Shown here piece after piece: positions 52,798-61,446 of a stretch of 64,000 nucleotides of DNA; position 1 is the stretch's first letter; each line of letters opens with the position of its first letter. A model generated the notes under the pieces. The model saw nothing but the letters and a program-made list of their open reading frames with translations, ran no database searches and was not told the DNA's origin. The translations under genes and the position numbers were made by a program. This DNA is from DAINRZ01 sp964634885. GTDB taxonomy: Bacteria; Bacteroidota; Ignavibacteria; Kapaibacteriales; UBA2268. Location of the stretch: assembly GCA_964634885.1 (NCBI GenBank), contig CAZWLN010000017.1, positions 1 to 64,000 of the forward strand, read 5' to 3'.

Positions 52798-53517
52798 CTA
52801 CACTCCCCTCATGAAGCCGCCGTCGATGTGTATTACCTGGCCGTTGATGTATTCTGCTTCGTCCGAGCAGAGGAATTTCACGAGGGAAGCGACATCCGCC
52901 GGTGTTCCCAGTCTTTTGGAAACGATGCTGCTTTTGATTTCTTCCGGTGCGTAATTAAGTATGGATTTCAGGCTGCCGGCTTCGATGGCGCCGGGCGCCA
53001 CACAGTTCACCCTCACACCTTTGCCGCCGGCTTCGGAAGCAAGAGAACGGGAGAATGACTCGGCGAACCCCTTTGTTCCGCCGTACACCGTCTGGCCCCT
53101 GTTTCCCCTTGCTGCTGCAACGGAAGAGAGATTGACGATTACTCCCTTCCGCCTTGACATCATGTAGGGAATTACAGCCCTGCAGGTTTTAACCAATGCC
53201 GTAACATTCACTTTGATCATTGCGTCGATGTCTTCATCCGGCAACATCGGCAGCAGGTCTGTTTTTGTCAGGGCAGCAATATTGACAAGTACGTCGGTTT
53301 GGGCAATGCGGCGGCAAAACCCATCGACATCTTCATCCTTCCGGAAATCGGCGGTAATGATTTCTACTTCTGTTGCCGGTCCGGAGACGAACGCTTCAAG
53401 TTCCGTCCGGTTCCTGTTGCACTGCAGTATTAACCTGCTGCAGTCTCCCTGTAAGGCTTGTACCACAGCCATGCCTACGGCAGAAGAAGCTCCTGTGATT
53501 GCTATTGTCCTATTCAT
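52798..53517 (-). CDS. FabG-like SDR, 3-oxoacyl-ACP reductase (first)
   Basis: A 239-residue SDR: TGASSAVGMA (NADPH loop), DVLVNIAALTK, catalytic Ser in IVNLSSVAAARG, then YGGTK (Tyr and Lys), and the ending GQVIHIDGGFM. It overlaps the ketosynthase gene by 8 bp. Presence of two FabG-like reductases suggests two different keto substrates or a heteromeric complex. Confidence 0.88.
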   Translation of the reverse strand: MNRTIAITGASSAVGMAVVQALQGDCSRLILQCNRNRTELEAFVSGPATEVEIITADFRKDEDVDGFCRRIAQTDVLVNIAALTKTDLLPMLPDEDIDAMIKVNVTALVKTCRAVIPYMMSRRKGVIVNLSSVAAARGNRGQTVYGGTKGFAESFSRSLASEAGGKGVRVNCVAPGAIEAGSLKSILNYAPEEIKSSIVSKRLGTPADVASLVKFLCSDEAEYINGQVIHIDGGFMRGV

Positions 53518-54709
53518 ATTTCTTTAATACTAATGCGCTGTTCTGCCCTCCAAAAGCGGCATTCAGCTTTAATACGTAATTTATATTCATATTCAACGGT
53601 TTTCCGGTAATTACATTCAAAGGCACTTCGGGATCCCTGTCGAAGAAATTCACAGTCGGCAGGACACGCTGGTTGCGGAGTGAATCTATTACCCCGAGCA
53701 GTTCCAGCGCCCCACAGGCTCCAATCAGGTGGCCCACCTGTCCCTTGAGAGAGAATACCGGTATCTCGGTGTACCTGTCCCCGAAGATCAGCTTCAAAGC
53801 CTGTGTTTCTGCCAGCGCATTCCTGCATGTCCCGGTCTCATGGGCATGGACACAGTCGATTTCGTTGGGAGTAATGCCTGCTTCTTTGATGGCTTTCATT
53901 GCGGCTTTTGCAAGATAGAGCCCTTCAGGGTGGGGATCCGTAACCATGTAAGAATCCATTGTTGCCCCATAGCCGCATACCTCAGCCAGTATTTTCCCCG
54001 GATCCGCATTCTCACTGCTTTCAAGCAGATATGCCGCAGCGCCCTCGCCTATCACTAAACCGCACCTGTTTTTGTCGAAGGGGCGACAGGCTTCCCTGGG
54101 GTCGCCTTCCCAGTTCGACAAAGCACCCAGCTTGTAAAAACCGAGGTAATGCAGATGGCAGAGCATCGAATCGAAACCACCGGCAATAACTGCTTTTGAG
54201 GGATTGCTTTTAACCTTCCTGAAAGCGAGGCCGATTGCCTGGGTGGAAGCGACACAGGCAGAGACATTGGTATAGCAGCCTCCCCTGACTTCGTATTCTT
54301 TAGCCAGGCCTTTCACTACGTCGGACGACCTGAGGCAAAAACGTTTCCACTCTTTATTCCCGATTGCATCGGGACTGTCGAGGTAGTCCTTCAGGTTGAA
54401 GTAATCGATGCCGGCACCGAGGAAGAGCCCCCTGTCCCCGGGTTTATAGCGGCTTAGGCTGCCGGAGAGCACGGTTTCAGCAACCGATTCCCTGATGAAC
54501 ATTGCTTTGCGGTCCACAAGAGTATCCGTTCTTATTACCTCACCGTTTCTTCGGGCTTCGGCTCCGACTTTCACGGGGAACAGCGAGACATCGAAATTGA
54601 CAATATTGTCTATTCCTCTGAAGCCTGCTGCCAGGTTCTGCATATTCTCTTCCAGGCCGCTTCCTAAAGGCGATACAGCGCCGGCAGAGGTAATCACCAC
54701 TTTATGCAT
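53510..54709 (-). CDS. Beta-ketoacyl-ACP synthase (KAS II-type)
   Basis: A 399-residue thiolase-fold condensing enzyme. The active-site Cys is C152 (VSACVASTQAIG), and the two histidines are H290 (VHAHETGT) and H327 (LKGQVGHLIGACGA). It should elongate ACP-bound chains with malonyl-ACP. It overlaps the following reductase by 8 bp and the preceding half-length ketosynthase-like gene by 8 bp, a strong hint that the two ketosynthase-fold proteins act together, as KS-alpha and chain-length factor do in type II polyketide and aryl-polyene systems. Confidence 0.9.
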   Translation of the reverse strand: MHKVVITSAGAVSPLGSGLEENMQNLAAGFRGIDNIVNFDVSLFPVKVGAEARRNGEVIRTDTLVDRKAMFIRESVAETVLSGSLSRYKPGDRGLFLGAGIDYFNLKDYLDSPDAIGNKEWKRFCLRSSDVVKGLAKEYEVRGGCYTNVSACVASTQAIGLAFRKVKSNPSKAVIAGGFDSMLCHLHYLGFYKLGALSNWEGDPREACRPFDKNRCGLVIGEGAAAYLLESSENADPGKILAEVCGYGATMDSYMVTDPHPEGLYLAKAAMKAIKEAGITPNEIDCVHAHETGTCRNALAETQALKLIFGDRYTEIPVFSLKGQVGHLIGACGALELLGVIDSLRNQRVLPTVNFFDRDPEVPLNVITGKPLNMNINYVLKLNAAFGGQNSALVLKKYE

Positions 54710-55310
54710 CGTTGCCTCCGGAGCTTAATTTCCTGAAAATATCTATTCCTTCCATTCCTTCGTATTCACCTTCCAGCCCGGCAATTTCTTTAGGATTAAT
54801 AAGTGCAAACCCGCTTTCAACAGAACCGTCGGCGTTTACTTTACCGGCTCCGAGCAGGACATCGCCTTCACAGCCCGAAAGAAGCCCGTGTTCCAGCAGG
54901 CCGGTAGCCGAGGAATAGACGACGGCGTTATCTCCGTTAAGCCCATGCTCGATTGAAAAGAAACAGAGGGGCATATTCAGGAGTATCTTGAACTGGGTCA
55001 GTGGCGAAATCGACGACATACCCCTGTCGATGAAAGCCTGCTGTGAAAATTTTCCGAATTCGGCGGAGACTTCAGCGATTGCGTCTAAGCCGAAATTCTC
55101 ATACCCGATTATGCCTGTGTCGTAATAGGCCGGAGTTTCCGGGCCGAGCGCAACGCTTTGGAGCAATTCGGCAAGGCAAACCATCCCGGCGGATGTCTCG
55201 CGGTTATAATACTTAAACATTTTTTTATTCTTCAGGATATTTCTTACGGGAATTTCCTCGTCAGGCCCGTATTTCTTATAGACCACCCTCATCTTTGATT
55301 TCCCTGGCAT
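54702..55310 (-). CDS. Half-length ketosynthase-like partner (Ketoacyl-synt_2 type)
   Basis: A 202-residue protein resembling only the N-terminal half of a ketosynthase. GYENFGLDAIAEVSAEF and SPLTQFKILLNMPLCF are family-like, and VVYSSATGLLEHGLL aligns with the nucleophile elbow but has Ser where Cys is expected. Both active-site histidines fall in the missing half. It should therefore be non-catalytic, possibly a chain-length or dimer partner for the KAS at 53510-54709. It overlaps the dehydratase gene by 35 bp; an internal Met at 55292 would shorten the overlap. Confidence 0.72.
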   Translation of the reverse strand: MPGKSKMRVVYKKYGPDEEIPVRNILKNKKMFKYYNRETSAGMVCLAELLQSVALGPETPAYYDTGIIGYENFGLDAIAEVSAEFGKFSQQAFIDRGMSSISPLTQFKILLNMPLCFFSIEHGLNGDNAVVYSSATGLLEHGLLSGCEGDVLLGAGKVNADGSVESGFALINPKEIAGLEGEYEGMEGIDIFRKLSSGGNDA

Positions 55311-55758
55311 TTTTCATACAAAACCGGTACACTGTCTCCCGCGATTTCAACAGGTCGGCATCTTCTATCGTTATGAAGTAAAATATCATCTCACCTTCGG
55401 CGCAGACTTCACCGTCCAGGGTGGCAACGACCCCTGCAACACCGAACTCCTCGTTCAGGGAACGTATGTCAGCCCTGTAGATCAGCTTGTCACCAGGTTC
55501 TGCCGGCTTTCGGAACTTCATCTTGTTGACAACCGTCAGGATGGAACGTTTCATGGGCATGCCCCGCTTGTTCAGTATTATTTCGAAGAAAGAACCGGCA
55601 AGCTGTGCCAGTCCTTCCTGTATCAGGCTGCCCGGAAAGATGGGATAGCCGGGGAAGTGTTCGTTGAAAACATCGTCGGCAAGAGTAATGCATTTTACAC
55701 CGACAATATATTTATCATAGCATACTTCATCGACACGGTCAACAAGATGAAATCTCAT
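55276..55758 (-). CDS. FabZ/FabA-like 3-hydroxyacyl-ACP dehydratase
   Basis: A 160-residue hot-dog protein with the dehydratase motif HFPGYPIFPGSLIQEGLAQ: catalytic His near residue 34 and the Glu near residue 47. FRKPAEPGDKLIYRADI is the usual second strand. It removes water from 3-hydroxyacyl-ACP. A gap of 7 bp separates it from the upstream cysteine desulfurase gene. The reading as a cluster-dedicated enzyme rests on the ketosynthase and ACP in the same operon. Confidence 0.87.
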   Translation of the reverse strand: MRFHLVDRVDEVCYDKYIVGVKCITLADDVFNEHFPGYPIFPGSLIQEGLAQLAGSFFEIILNKRGMPMKRSILTVVNKMKFRKPAEPGDKLIYRADIRSLNEEFGVAGVVATLDGEVCAEGEMIFYFITIEDADLLKSRETVYRFCMKNAREIKDEGGL

Positions 55759-55765
55759 CCAATCC

Positions 55766-57265
55766 TCATAGAGTTAATTTTGTTACATTCATACCTGCAA
55801 ATTTAGAATAAAGTCCGGGATGTGCAAGTTTCCAGCCCCAGATTCCGGTCATTATGAAAGAAATACTTCCGAACCCCTTTTTCATGAGGTAATAGGCAAC
55901 GGCAGGCGAATTGACACCAGTCTGGCAGATGACCACAATGTTCCGGTCCTTAGGCAGCAATTTCACATATTTACCAATATTCCAGAACCCTGCTTCATAC
56001 GCCCCCGGCATACTTTTTATTGCCTTACGGTCATAGCCGAAACGGACATCGAGGATATATGTACCAGGGTTAAACAACATGGCTTCGTCGAACTCGAACG
56101 GCGTCAGCATCCTGATTGCCCTGCTTTTTTCCGTCAGGAATTCCCTGACGGCGCCGAGGGTGTATTTAATATCCCTCAGGCTGGTCTTGTGTGAGAAACT
56201 GAAACGCAGCGCCTGCCTTGCCTGTTCTTCATTGAGTCCGACGGCCTTAAGCACGTGCGAGGGGTCATTGGTGGGTGTGTTGCAGGCCGAGCCGGCAGAA
56301 ACGGATATGCCCCTGAAGTCAAGTCCTGCCATCATCAATGCATTGCCGACACCGGGGAAAGTAACATTAAGGGTATTGGACACACAGCCTGTCTCCGGGC
56401 TATTGAACACACATTCCGGGTATATTGCCTTCAGCCCTTCCCTGAAATAGTCCCTTAATCCGCTGATCCTGCCGCCTGCTTTCAGTTTCGCACCTGTTTT
56501 GGCAGCAGCAGTTGCAAACCCGGCGATATTATGAAGGCTTTCGGTACCGGCCCTCAATCCCTTCTCCTGGTGGCCGCCGTGAATGAACGGCGTAAGTGGT
56601 GCACCTGTCCGGGCATAGAGAGCACCGATGCCCTTTGGCCCGTTGATCTTGTGGGCTGAAAAGGAAGCATAGTCCGTTTGCAGCTCTTCGACGTCCACCG
56701 GCAGCTTGCCGAAAGCCTGAACGCAGTCCGTAAAGAACAGGCTCCCGTTCGAATGGGCAATTTCTGCCAGTGTTTTAATATCCTGTATCGTGCCGATCTC
56801 GTTGTTGACATACATTGCACAGGTGAGGAATACCCGGGAGTCGAGCCTGCGGCAGAAGTCTTCAATATCGACCCTTCCGTACCTGTCCACTTTGAAAAAT
56901 TCTATCTCTGCACCTCTTTTTGAGATGTAATCCAACATGCTCAGTACCGCAGGATGTTCGATTGGCGTGGAAAACACCTTCGTTTTCGAGGGGAAATGAT
57001 GCTCGAAAGCAGAGTTTATCGCCTGGTTGTTTGCTTCGGTGGCGCTCCCGGTAAAATACAGCTCGTCCGGTTTGGCGTTAATGCACCCGGCAATCGTCGC
57101 ACGTGAACGCTCCAGAAGCTCTGCCGAGGCATAGGAGATTTTATAGAGCGAAGAAGGATTGCCGTAATTCCTTATCAGGACCGAACGTATGGTTTTCACG
57201 ACATCGCCGTCAACCCTGGTCGTAGCATTATTGTCAAGATATACCCTGCGCCTGAACCTGAACAT
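55766..57265 (-). CDS. Cysteine desulfurase-rhodanese fusion
   Basis: A 499-residue fusion. Residues 1-380 are a class V aminotransferase/NifS-type desulfurase: YLDNNATTR, PLP lysine K206 (SAHKINGPKG) and the persulfide Cys C328 (SAGSACNTP). Residues 400-490 are a rhodanese domain with active-site Cys C447 in CQTGVNS. The fusion should pass sulfur from cysteine to the rhodanese Cys and on to an acceptor. It is the first gene of the fifteen-gene operon. Two explanations fit: supply of sulfur for the many iron-sulfur clusters, or insertion of sulfur into the product. The start at 57265 lacks an obvious ribosome binding site. Confidence 0.88.
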   Translation of the reverse strand: MFRFRRRVYLDNNATTRVDGDVVKTIRSVLIRNYGNPSSLYKISYASAELLERSRATIAGCINAKPDELYFTGSATEANNQAINSAFEHHFPSKTKVFSTPIEHPAVLSMLDYISKRGAEIEFFKVDRYGRVDIEDFCRRLDSRVFLTCAMYVNNEIGTIQDIKTLAEIAHSNGSLFFTDCVQAFGKLPVDVEELQTDYASFSAHKINGPKGIGALYARTGAPLTPFIHGGHQEKGLRAGTESLHNIAGFATAAAKTGAKLKAGGRISGLRDYFREGLKAIYPECVFNSPETGCVSNTLNVTFPGVGNALMMAGLDFRGISVSAGSACNTPTNDPSHVLKAVGLNEEQARQALRFSFSHKTSLRDIKYTLGAVREFLTEKSRAIRMLTPFEFDEAMLFNPGTYILDVRFGYDRKAIKSMPGAYEAGFWNIGKYVKLLPKDRNIVVICQTGVNSPAVAYYLMKKGFGSISFIMTGIWGWKLAHPGLYSKFAGMNVTKLTL

Positions 57266-57339
57266 ACACTACCAGATTAATCTTACACACAAGGTAAATT
57301 AAACGGATAGGATATGGAAATATTGATAGTCTCAAAAGC

Positions 57340-59640
57340 TCATTTTTTCACGAAATTGATGGACTTGCCGTTAATTCTGAGATAATAGCTGCCTGCGGCA
57401 AGCTTTTTAATATAAATTATCCCGTTATTTACCACTCCCTTTTTCACAAGTACGCCGTCGAGGGAATAAATTTCAAATTTTACATCTTCGCCTTCAATCC
57501 CTTTGACAAGGAAGTAATCCCTGGCAGGATTGGGGAACAGGGTAAGCTTCCGTTCTCCCTTATTATTTCCCACAGCCGTACCGTTACCTGTAGTAAAAGA
57601 GGCAACCGTGCTCCAGGAACTCATATTAGAGTCAGTGTAAGCCTGTACCTTCCAAAAGTATTTTGTATTGGACAAAAGGGTATAGCGGAAAATTGTGTCC
57701 TGAATCGCTTTTGTGTCTATGACAAATCCGTCGAAACTCTCATTTCTTGAAACAAGTACATTATATTTTGCGGAATCGGCAACGGAACTCCATGCAAGCC
57801 AGCCCAGGACAGGATTGTTTTCGGAATTGTCAGGGGGAGTGATGATTGCCGGCGTTTTTAAGGCTGTAACGAACGAATATGTTTTTGACCACGCAGAGCT
57901 GTCCTTTGAGTTGAAAGCCCTGACGCGCCAATAGTACTTCGTGCTATTCTTCAATCCTTCGTATTCATAGAGTTCCTGTTTCCCGACAATCTGACAGACA
58001 ACCGTTTCCGAAAAGTCGCCGTAAGCCGACGCCTGTACTTCGTATTGCGTTGCGCCTGCCAATTTTACCCATTTCAGTGTTCCCTTAACAGGTATTTTAT
58101 ACTCACCATCGGCAGGATAGGTAAGGGAGGGAACTGCCAGAACACCGGAACAGACGACAAATTCCCCCAGGCCGGAAAACACGGCGGATAATTGCCCTGT
58201 CGCATTATCATAATGTGTCTCAAGAGGTTCAAAGACACCGACAGTCTCCTTGTTTCTTTTAAAAAACATGGCTTTGGCGGGGTCTTCGAGGCCGGAGACA
58301 GCAGAAGTATCAATTGTTAAAATGCCGCTGACAGCTTCATCAGAGCTGTTGTTGAATACCCATCTGTAAGGCATTACCCGTACAAAGCCGGAGTCCGAAT
58401 ACTCACCAACGGGAGGTGCATAGGCGTGCTTTTCAATCCAAGCTTTACCCGGGCTGCAGGAAGTCGAGATGTCAAGACTGACGCCGGTTTTGGCATTTTC
58501 ATCATTAAAAATATACTTCCCGGGGCCTTTCACATCCAGTATTACCGGGTCCATTTTCAGCGGTACTTTGAAGGCTCTGTAAAAGATACCCAAATTGACC
58601 GGGTCGTCTTCATAGTATGTCAGTTCATAGGCAATTTTTTTATCGGGTGTGACCTCGGTAATCTTTTTATTGCCCCAGTTGATCAGTGTATTGCCGTTTT
58701 CGAGCCGGCAGGCGCTGCCCATGGTACTGATGTAAAGGTCGGGAGAATCCCGGTATTCCCATACCTTGGTTACGGTCTTTTTGACCTGGTCTATCTTGTA
58801 CTCGACAGCCCTGGAATAGGGCGGTGTTTTCAGGTTGCCGTTGTCGTACATCAACAGATTGCCGTTCGGCATCATCACAACCCCGTGCTGGTGGGAAAAG
58901 CCCACAAAACCGTCAACCGTGTCGTTGGTAAATACAAATTCGTTATTTTTACTCATGGAGCCTCCAAGGCGCCACATTATTTTTCCCGTCGTTTTTTCTA
59001 TTTTCATTATCTCGTCCAGGTGCCGGAATGAGACGATGAAATTGCCGTCGCTGTCTTCAATCAGGGAATTGCAATGAGTGAAATCTATTACTTTTTGCTT
59101 AACGTCGATGTCGGGTGTCATGTCGGCAGGCCGGATATGGTCGCAGGCCTTCCAGAACCAGTATATCAACCCGTTCGTATCCGTCTCGAATATTACTGCG
59201 CTCAACAGGGCTGCGTTGGAGTCTGCACCGGGAAATGTACTCCTGAGGTCCACATACCACCAATCGTAATACAGGATGAGGTAGTGACCGGTCGACAGGT
59301 GGATAATATCATGATTGTCAATGTAGGCCTGCTTTTTGGGAATAATTGTATCGATGAAATTCATGTCCCGGTCAAAGAGGAAATAGCCCTGCGGAGTGAA
59401 GGCCGCCCAACGGCCATTTTCTAAGTATTTAAACAATTTCGATTTCATTGCGTAGGCGTCGGTTTTCGCATATTGCTTCAGGCCGTAATTATCGAGGTAA
59501 TAGAAACCGGAATCATTCACGCAGTCAAATTTGAGGTAGCCCGGCGAGGGATTGTTGAGGGTAGTAACTTTCCATTCATCGCATTGCGCTGATTGTAAGC
59601 CAGTGAAAAAGCAAAATATTAAAACTACTATTCTCTTCAT
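57340..59640 (-). CDS. Arylsulfotransferase-like secreted protein with FN3 and T9SS domains
   Basis: About 766 residues. Signal peptide (KRIVVLIFCFFTGLQSAQC), ASST-type beta-propeller (about 30-350; DFTHCNSLIEDSDGNFIVSFRHLDEIMKI and KIMWRLGG are typical), two fibronectin type III-like domains (about 500-690; YYWRVRAFNSKDSSAWS and YFWKVQAYTDSNMSSWS), and a C-terminal T9SS sorting domain (LFPNPARDYFLVKG to INFVKK). ASST moves sulfate between phenols in the periplasm; whether this member is active is unknown. ATG 59640 is preferred to TTG nine codons upstream. It ends 74 bp before the cysteine desulfurase gene on the same strand, so it may belong to the same unit or end upstream. Confidence 0.8.
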   Translation of the reverse strand: MKRIVVLIFCFFTGLQSAQCDEWKVTTLNNPSPGYLKFDCVNDSGFYYLDNYGLKQYAKTDAYAMKSKLFKYLENGRWAAFTPQGYFLFDRDMNFIDTIIPKKQAYIDNHDIIHLSTGHYLILYYDWWYVDLRSTFPGADSNAALLSAVIFETDTNGLIYWFWKACDHIRPADMTPDIDVKQKVIDFTHCNSLIEDSDGNFIVSFRHLDEIMKIEKTTGKIMWRLGGSMSKNNEFVFTNDTVDGFVGFSHQHGVVMMPNGNLLMYDNGNLKTPPYSRAVEYKIDQVKKTVTKVWEYRDSPDLYISTMGSACRLENGNTLINWGNKKITEVTPDKKIAYELTYYEDDPVNLGIFYRAFKVPLKMDPVILDVKGPGKYIFNDENAKTGVSLDISTSCSPGKAWIEKHAYAPPVGEYSDSGFVRVMPYRWVFNNSSDEAVSGILTIDTSAVSGLEDPAKAMFFKRNKETVGVFEPLETHYDNATGQLSAVFSGLGEFVVCSGVLAVPSLTYPADGEYKIPVKGTLKWVKLAGATQYEVQASAYGDFSETVVCQIVGKQELYEYEGLKNSTKYYWRVRAFNSKDSSAWSKTYSFVTALKTPAIITPPDNSENNPVLGWLAWSSVADSAKYNVLVSRNESFDGFVIDTKAIQDTIFRYTLLSNTKYFWKVQAYTDSNMSSWSTVASFTTGNGTAVGNNKGERKLTLFPNPARDYFLVKGIEGEDVKFEIYSLDGVLVKKGVVNNGIIYIKKLAAGSYYLRINGKSINFVKK

Positions 59641-59804
59641 TTCCCTATCCAAATACCTGATGAACAATTAACTTTTTGTCATTAACATCTTGACAATTGT
59701 TGCAATTTATAATTTATTTTTTAATTTTGAAAATATGTTAACTTAAGGATTAAAATTTTAACAAAGTCTTGACATTTATCAATATTCTGTTTGATTCCTG
59801 ATTA

Positions 59805-60638
59805 TTAACAGCATTGAACCAGTCGTTCCAGCTGCTGCATATCCACGGAATTGGGATGGAATTCGCCGTACCAGCGTATGCACCTGTTTGCGTTGAGTGG
59901 CAGCCCCACGACGGGCAATCCGTATTTACCCATCATCCTCATCCCGGCGGCCAGCTCCGGCACACAGGCAATGCCCACTACACCCAATGTCCTGCCGCTT
60001 TTCACGGTCTCCCTGACAAGTTGCGGCAAGCCTGTCCCCGACCAGATGTATGGTTCGACATTGTTTTCAGACAAAAGGCGGCTCAGGTGGTTCTGCCTGC
60101 ATAGCTTCGAGCAGGAGCGGCACCGGTGGCCTGGCCCCGACTTAAGGGCTTTGCACTTCACAGAAAAATCCTGCAGGCAGTAGGGCTGTAGCGATATTTT
60201 CCTGTCCGCCGCCAGGAAGGCATCCCTGTTCCGGCGGTTCGTCAGCTCGATTTCCAGCATATAAAGGTGGTATTGTTCCTCGGTGGTGCCGAGCCGCCGG
60301 TCCCTGTAACGCTTCAGGAGCGGCAGTTCCCTCAGGTGCGCAGCAGTATTCTTTGTGTAAGGTTTCAGTTCCCCGGCAAGATGATTAATGAAGTAAGCCA
60401 CGGGTGAGCTGTCGTCGGCAGCCGACGCTAATTTCTGTACCGAGCGCTGCCGAGGAGCGATTTTGTTCAGGGCAGCGAGCAATTCACCCGGGTCAAACCT
60501 GGCGGTAATTTCGTCTGCCAGCCGGCCGATCAGCCTGTAATAATCACTGGTATTCGTGCTGTCGCCGAACAGCGAATAGGTCTTGCCTTCGACCGGCAGG
60601 TAAGGCAGCCCGCCATATTTATCAGTGTTTTTATTCAT
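59805..60638 (-). CDS. DUF116 family protein
   Basis: About 277 residues. Opens MNKNTDKYGGLPYLPVEGKTYSLFGD, with a cysteine cluster CLQDFSVKCKALKS and HRCRSCSKLCRQNHL (about 175-210) that may bind a metal cluster, then the DUF116 stretch GVVGIACVPELAAGMRMMGKYGLPVVG. Function is unknown. The longer frame to 60962 is rejected because its N-terminal 108 residues look like out-of-gene sequence and the true ATG is at 60638. It lies 137-164 bp upstream of the arylsulfotransferase on the same strand. Confidence 0.78.
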   Translation of the reverse strand: MNKNTDKYGGLPYLPVEGKTYSLFGDSTNTSDYYRLIGRLADEITARFDPGELLAALNKIAPRQRSVQKLASAADDSSPVAYFINHLAGELKPYTKNTAAHLRELPLLKRYRDRRLGTTEEQYHLYMLEIELTNRRNRDAFLAADRKISLQPYCLQDFSVKCKALKSGPGHRCRSCSKLCRQNHLSRLLSENNVEPYIWSGTGLPQLVRETVKSGRTLGVVGIACVPELAAGMRMMGKYGLPVVGLPLNANRCIRWYGEFHPNSVDMQQLERLVQCC

Positions 60639-60771
60639 AGCCGCATGTGTAGGAAAAATTGTGCCGGGAATGGTTAGGGGAATGAAATATAAACAATGAA
60701 ATAAGGTATTACATTTTTTATTATATTTAATAAATTTTATAATTACAAAATTATAAAAAGTAGAAAAAAAT
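60639..60771. other. Intergenic region between divergent genes
   Basis: About 130 AT-rich bases between the DUF116 gene and a TIR-like gene, the base composition changing sharply. No specific motif is identified. Confidence 0.4.
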
Positions 60772-61437
60772 ATGGGACTAAAAGTATTTATAAGTAAGGG
60801 TAGTACCGTATCTTTCGAGCAAGGACAACTTGTAGATGCGATTATAGCGACACTAAAAACTTTAGGTCTTTCTCCAAGAATAATGAACGAAAATGAGTTT
60901 TCATACGAACAACCATTAAAAGCAATTAAAAAAGTCATCAGAGAATGTGATGGTGCTGTCATTATTGCATTTACAAGAACAATTATTTTAAATGGACTTG
61001 AAATTAAAAATGATCAAAAAAATATTATAGAAAATATTTCTCTTCCAACAACTTGGAACCATATTGAAGGTTCGATTGCTTATACTTTTGATATGCCACT
61101 TTTAGTTATTGCTGAAGATGTTTTAAAAAATGAGGGACTTATCGACAATAAATATGATTGGTCTGTATTTTGGACTAATATAAATCCTGATATCGTAAAA
61201 TCAGAAAATTTTATTGGTTTTATAAAAAGTTGGAAAAGTGCCGTTGAAGAATACAGTATGAAGAGAAACAATTATAGTAATAAATCGTTCGATGTCGAAA
61301 ATTTAAAATTAAGTACCATTTTAAAATCTTTAACAATAAAGCAATTTTGGGGTTTCATTGCATCAATAATTTCAGTAATAATTAGCATTGCAACAATTTC
61401 ATATTGTATTGGAGCCGGAAAATGGCCATGGTCCTAG
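60772..61437 (+). CDS. TIR-like/nucleotide-binding domain protein with C-terminal membrane segment
   Basis: A 221-residue AT-rich gene. The first ~160 residues form a Rossmann-like domain: KVFISKGSTVS, LKTLGLSPRIMNENEFSYEQ, RECDGAVIIAFTR and TTWNHIEGSIAYTFDMPLLVIAE. This arrangement resembles TIR-like and nucleoside 2-deoxyribosyltransferase-like effectors in bacterial immunity. A hydrophobic stretch (about 194-216) suggests one or two membrane passes at the C terminus. Acidic Glu in HIEGS could be catalytic. NADase or nucleotide cleavage is inference. It converges with a membrane-protein gene whose stop is 10 bp away. Confidence 0.6.
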   Translation: MGLKVFISKGSTVSFEQGQLVDAIIATLKTLGLSPRIMNENEFSYEQPLKAIKKVIRECDGAVIIAFTRTIILNGLEIKNDQKNIIENISLPTTWNHIEGSIAYTFDMPLLVIAEDVLKNEGLIDNKYDWSVFWTNINPDIVKSENFIGFIKSWKSAVEEYSMKRNNYSNKSFDVENLKLSTILKSLTIKQFWGFIASIISVIISIATISYCIGAGKWPWS

Positions 61438-61446
61438 AAATATTGA

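Noticed and set aside
44374..57265. Calling the operon a ladderane or aryl-polyene cluster
   Set aside because: Only part of the gene set is shared; the desaturase-like genes of ladderane clusters and the ammonia-lyase, acyltransferase and thioesterase genes of aryl polyenes are missing.
60639..60962. N-terminal extension of the DUF116 gene
   Set aside because: The 108 added residues cross the intergenic region and the beginning of the divergent TIR-like gene; the DUF116 protein starts naturally at 60638.
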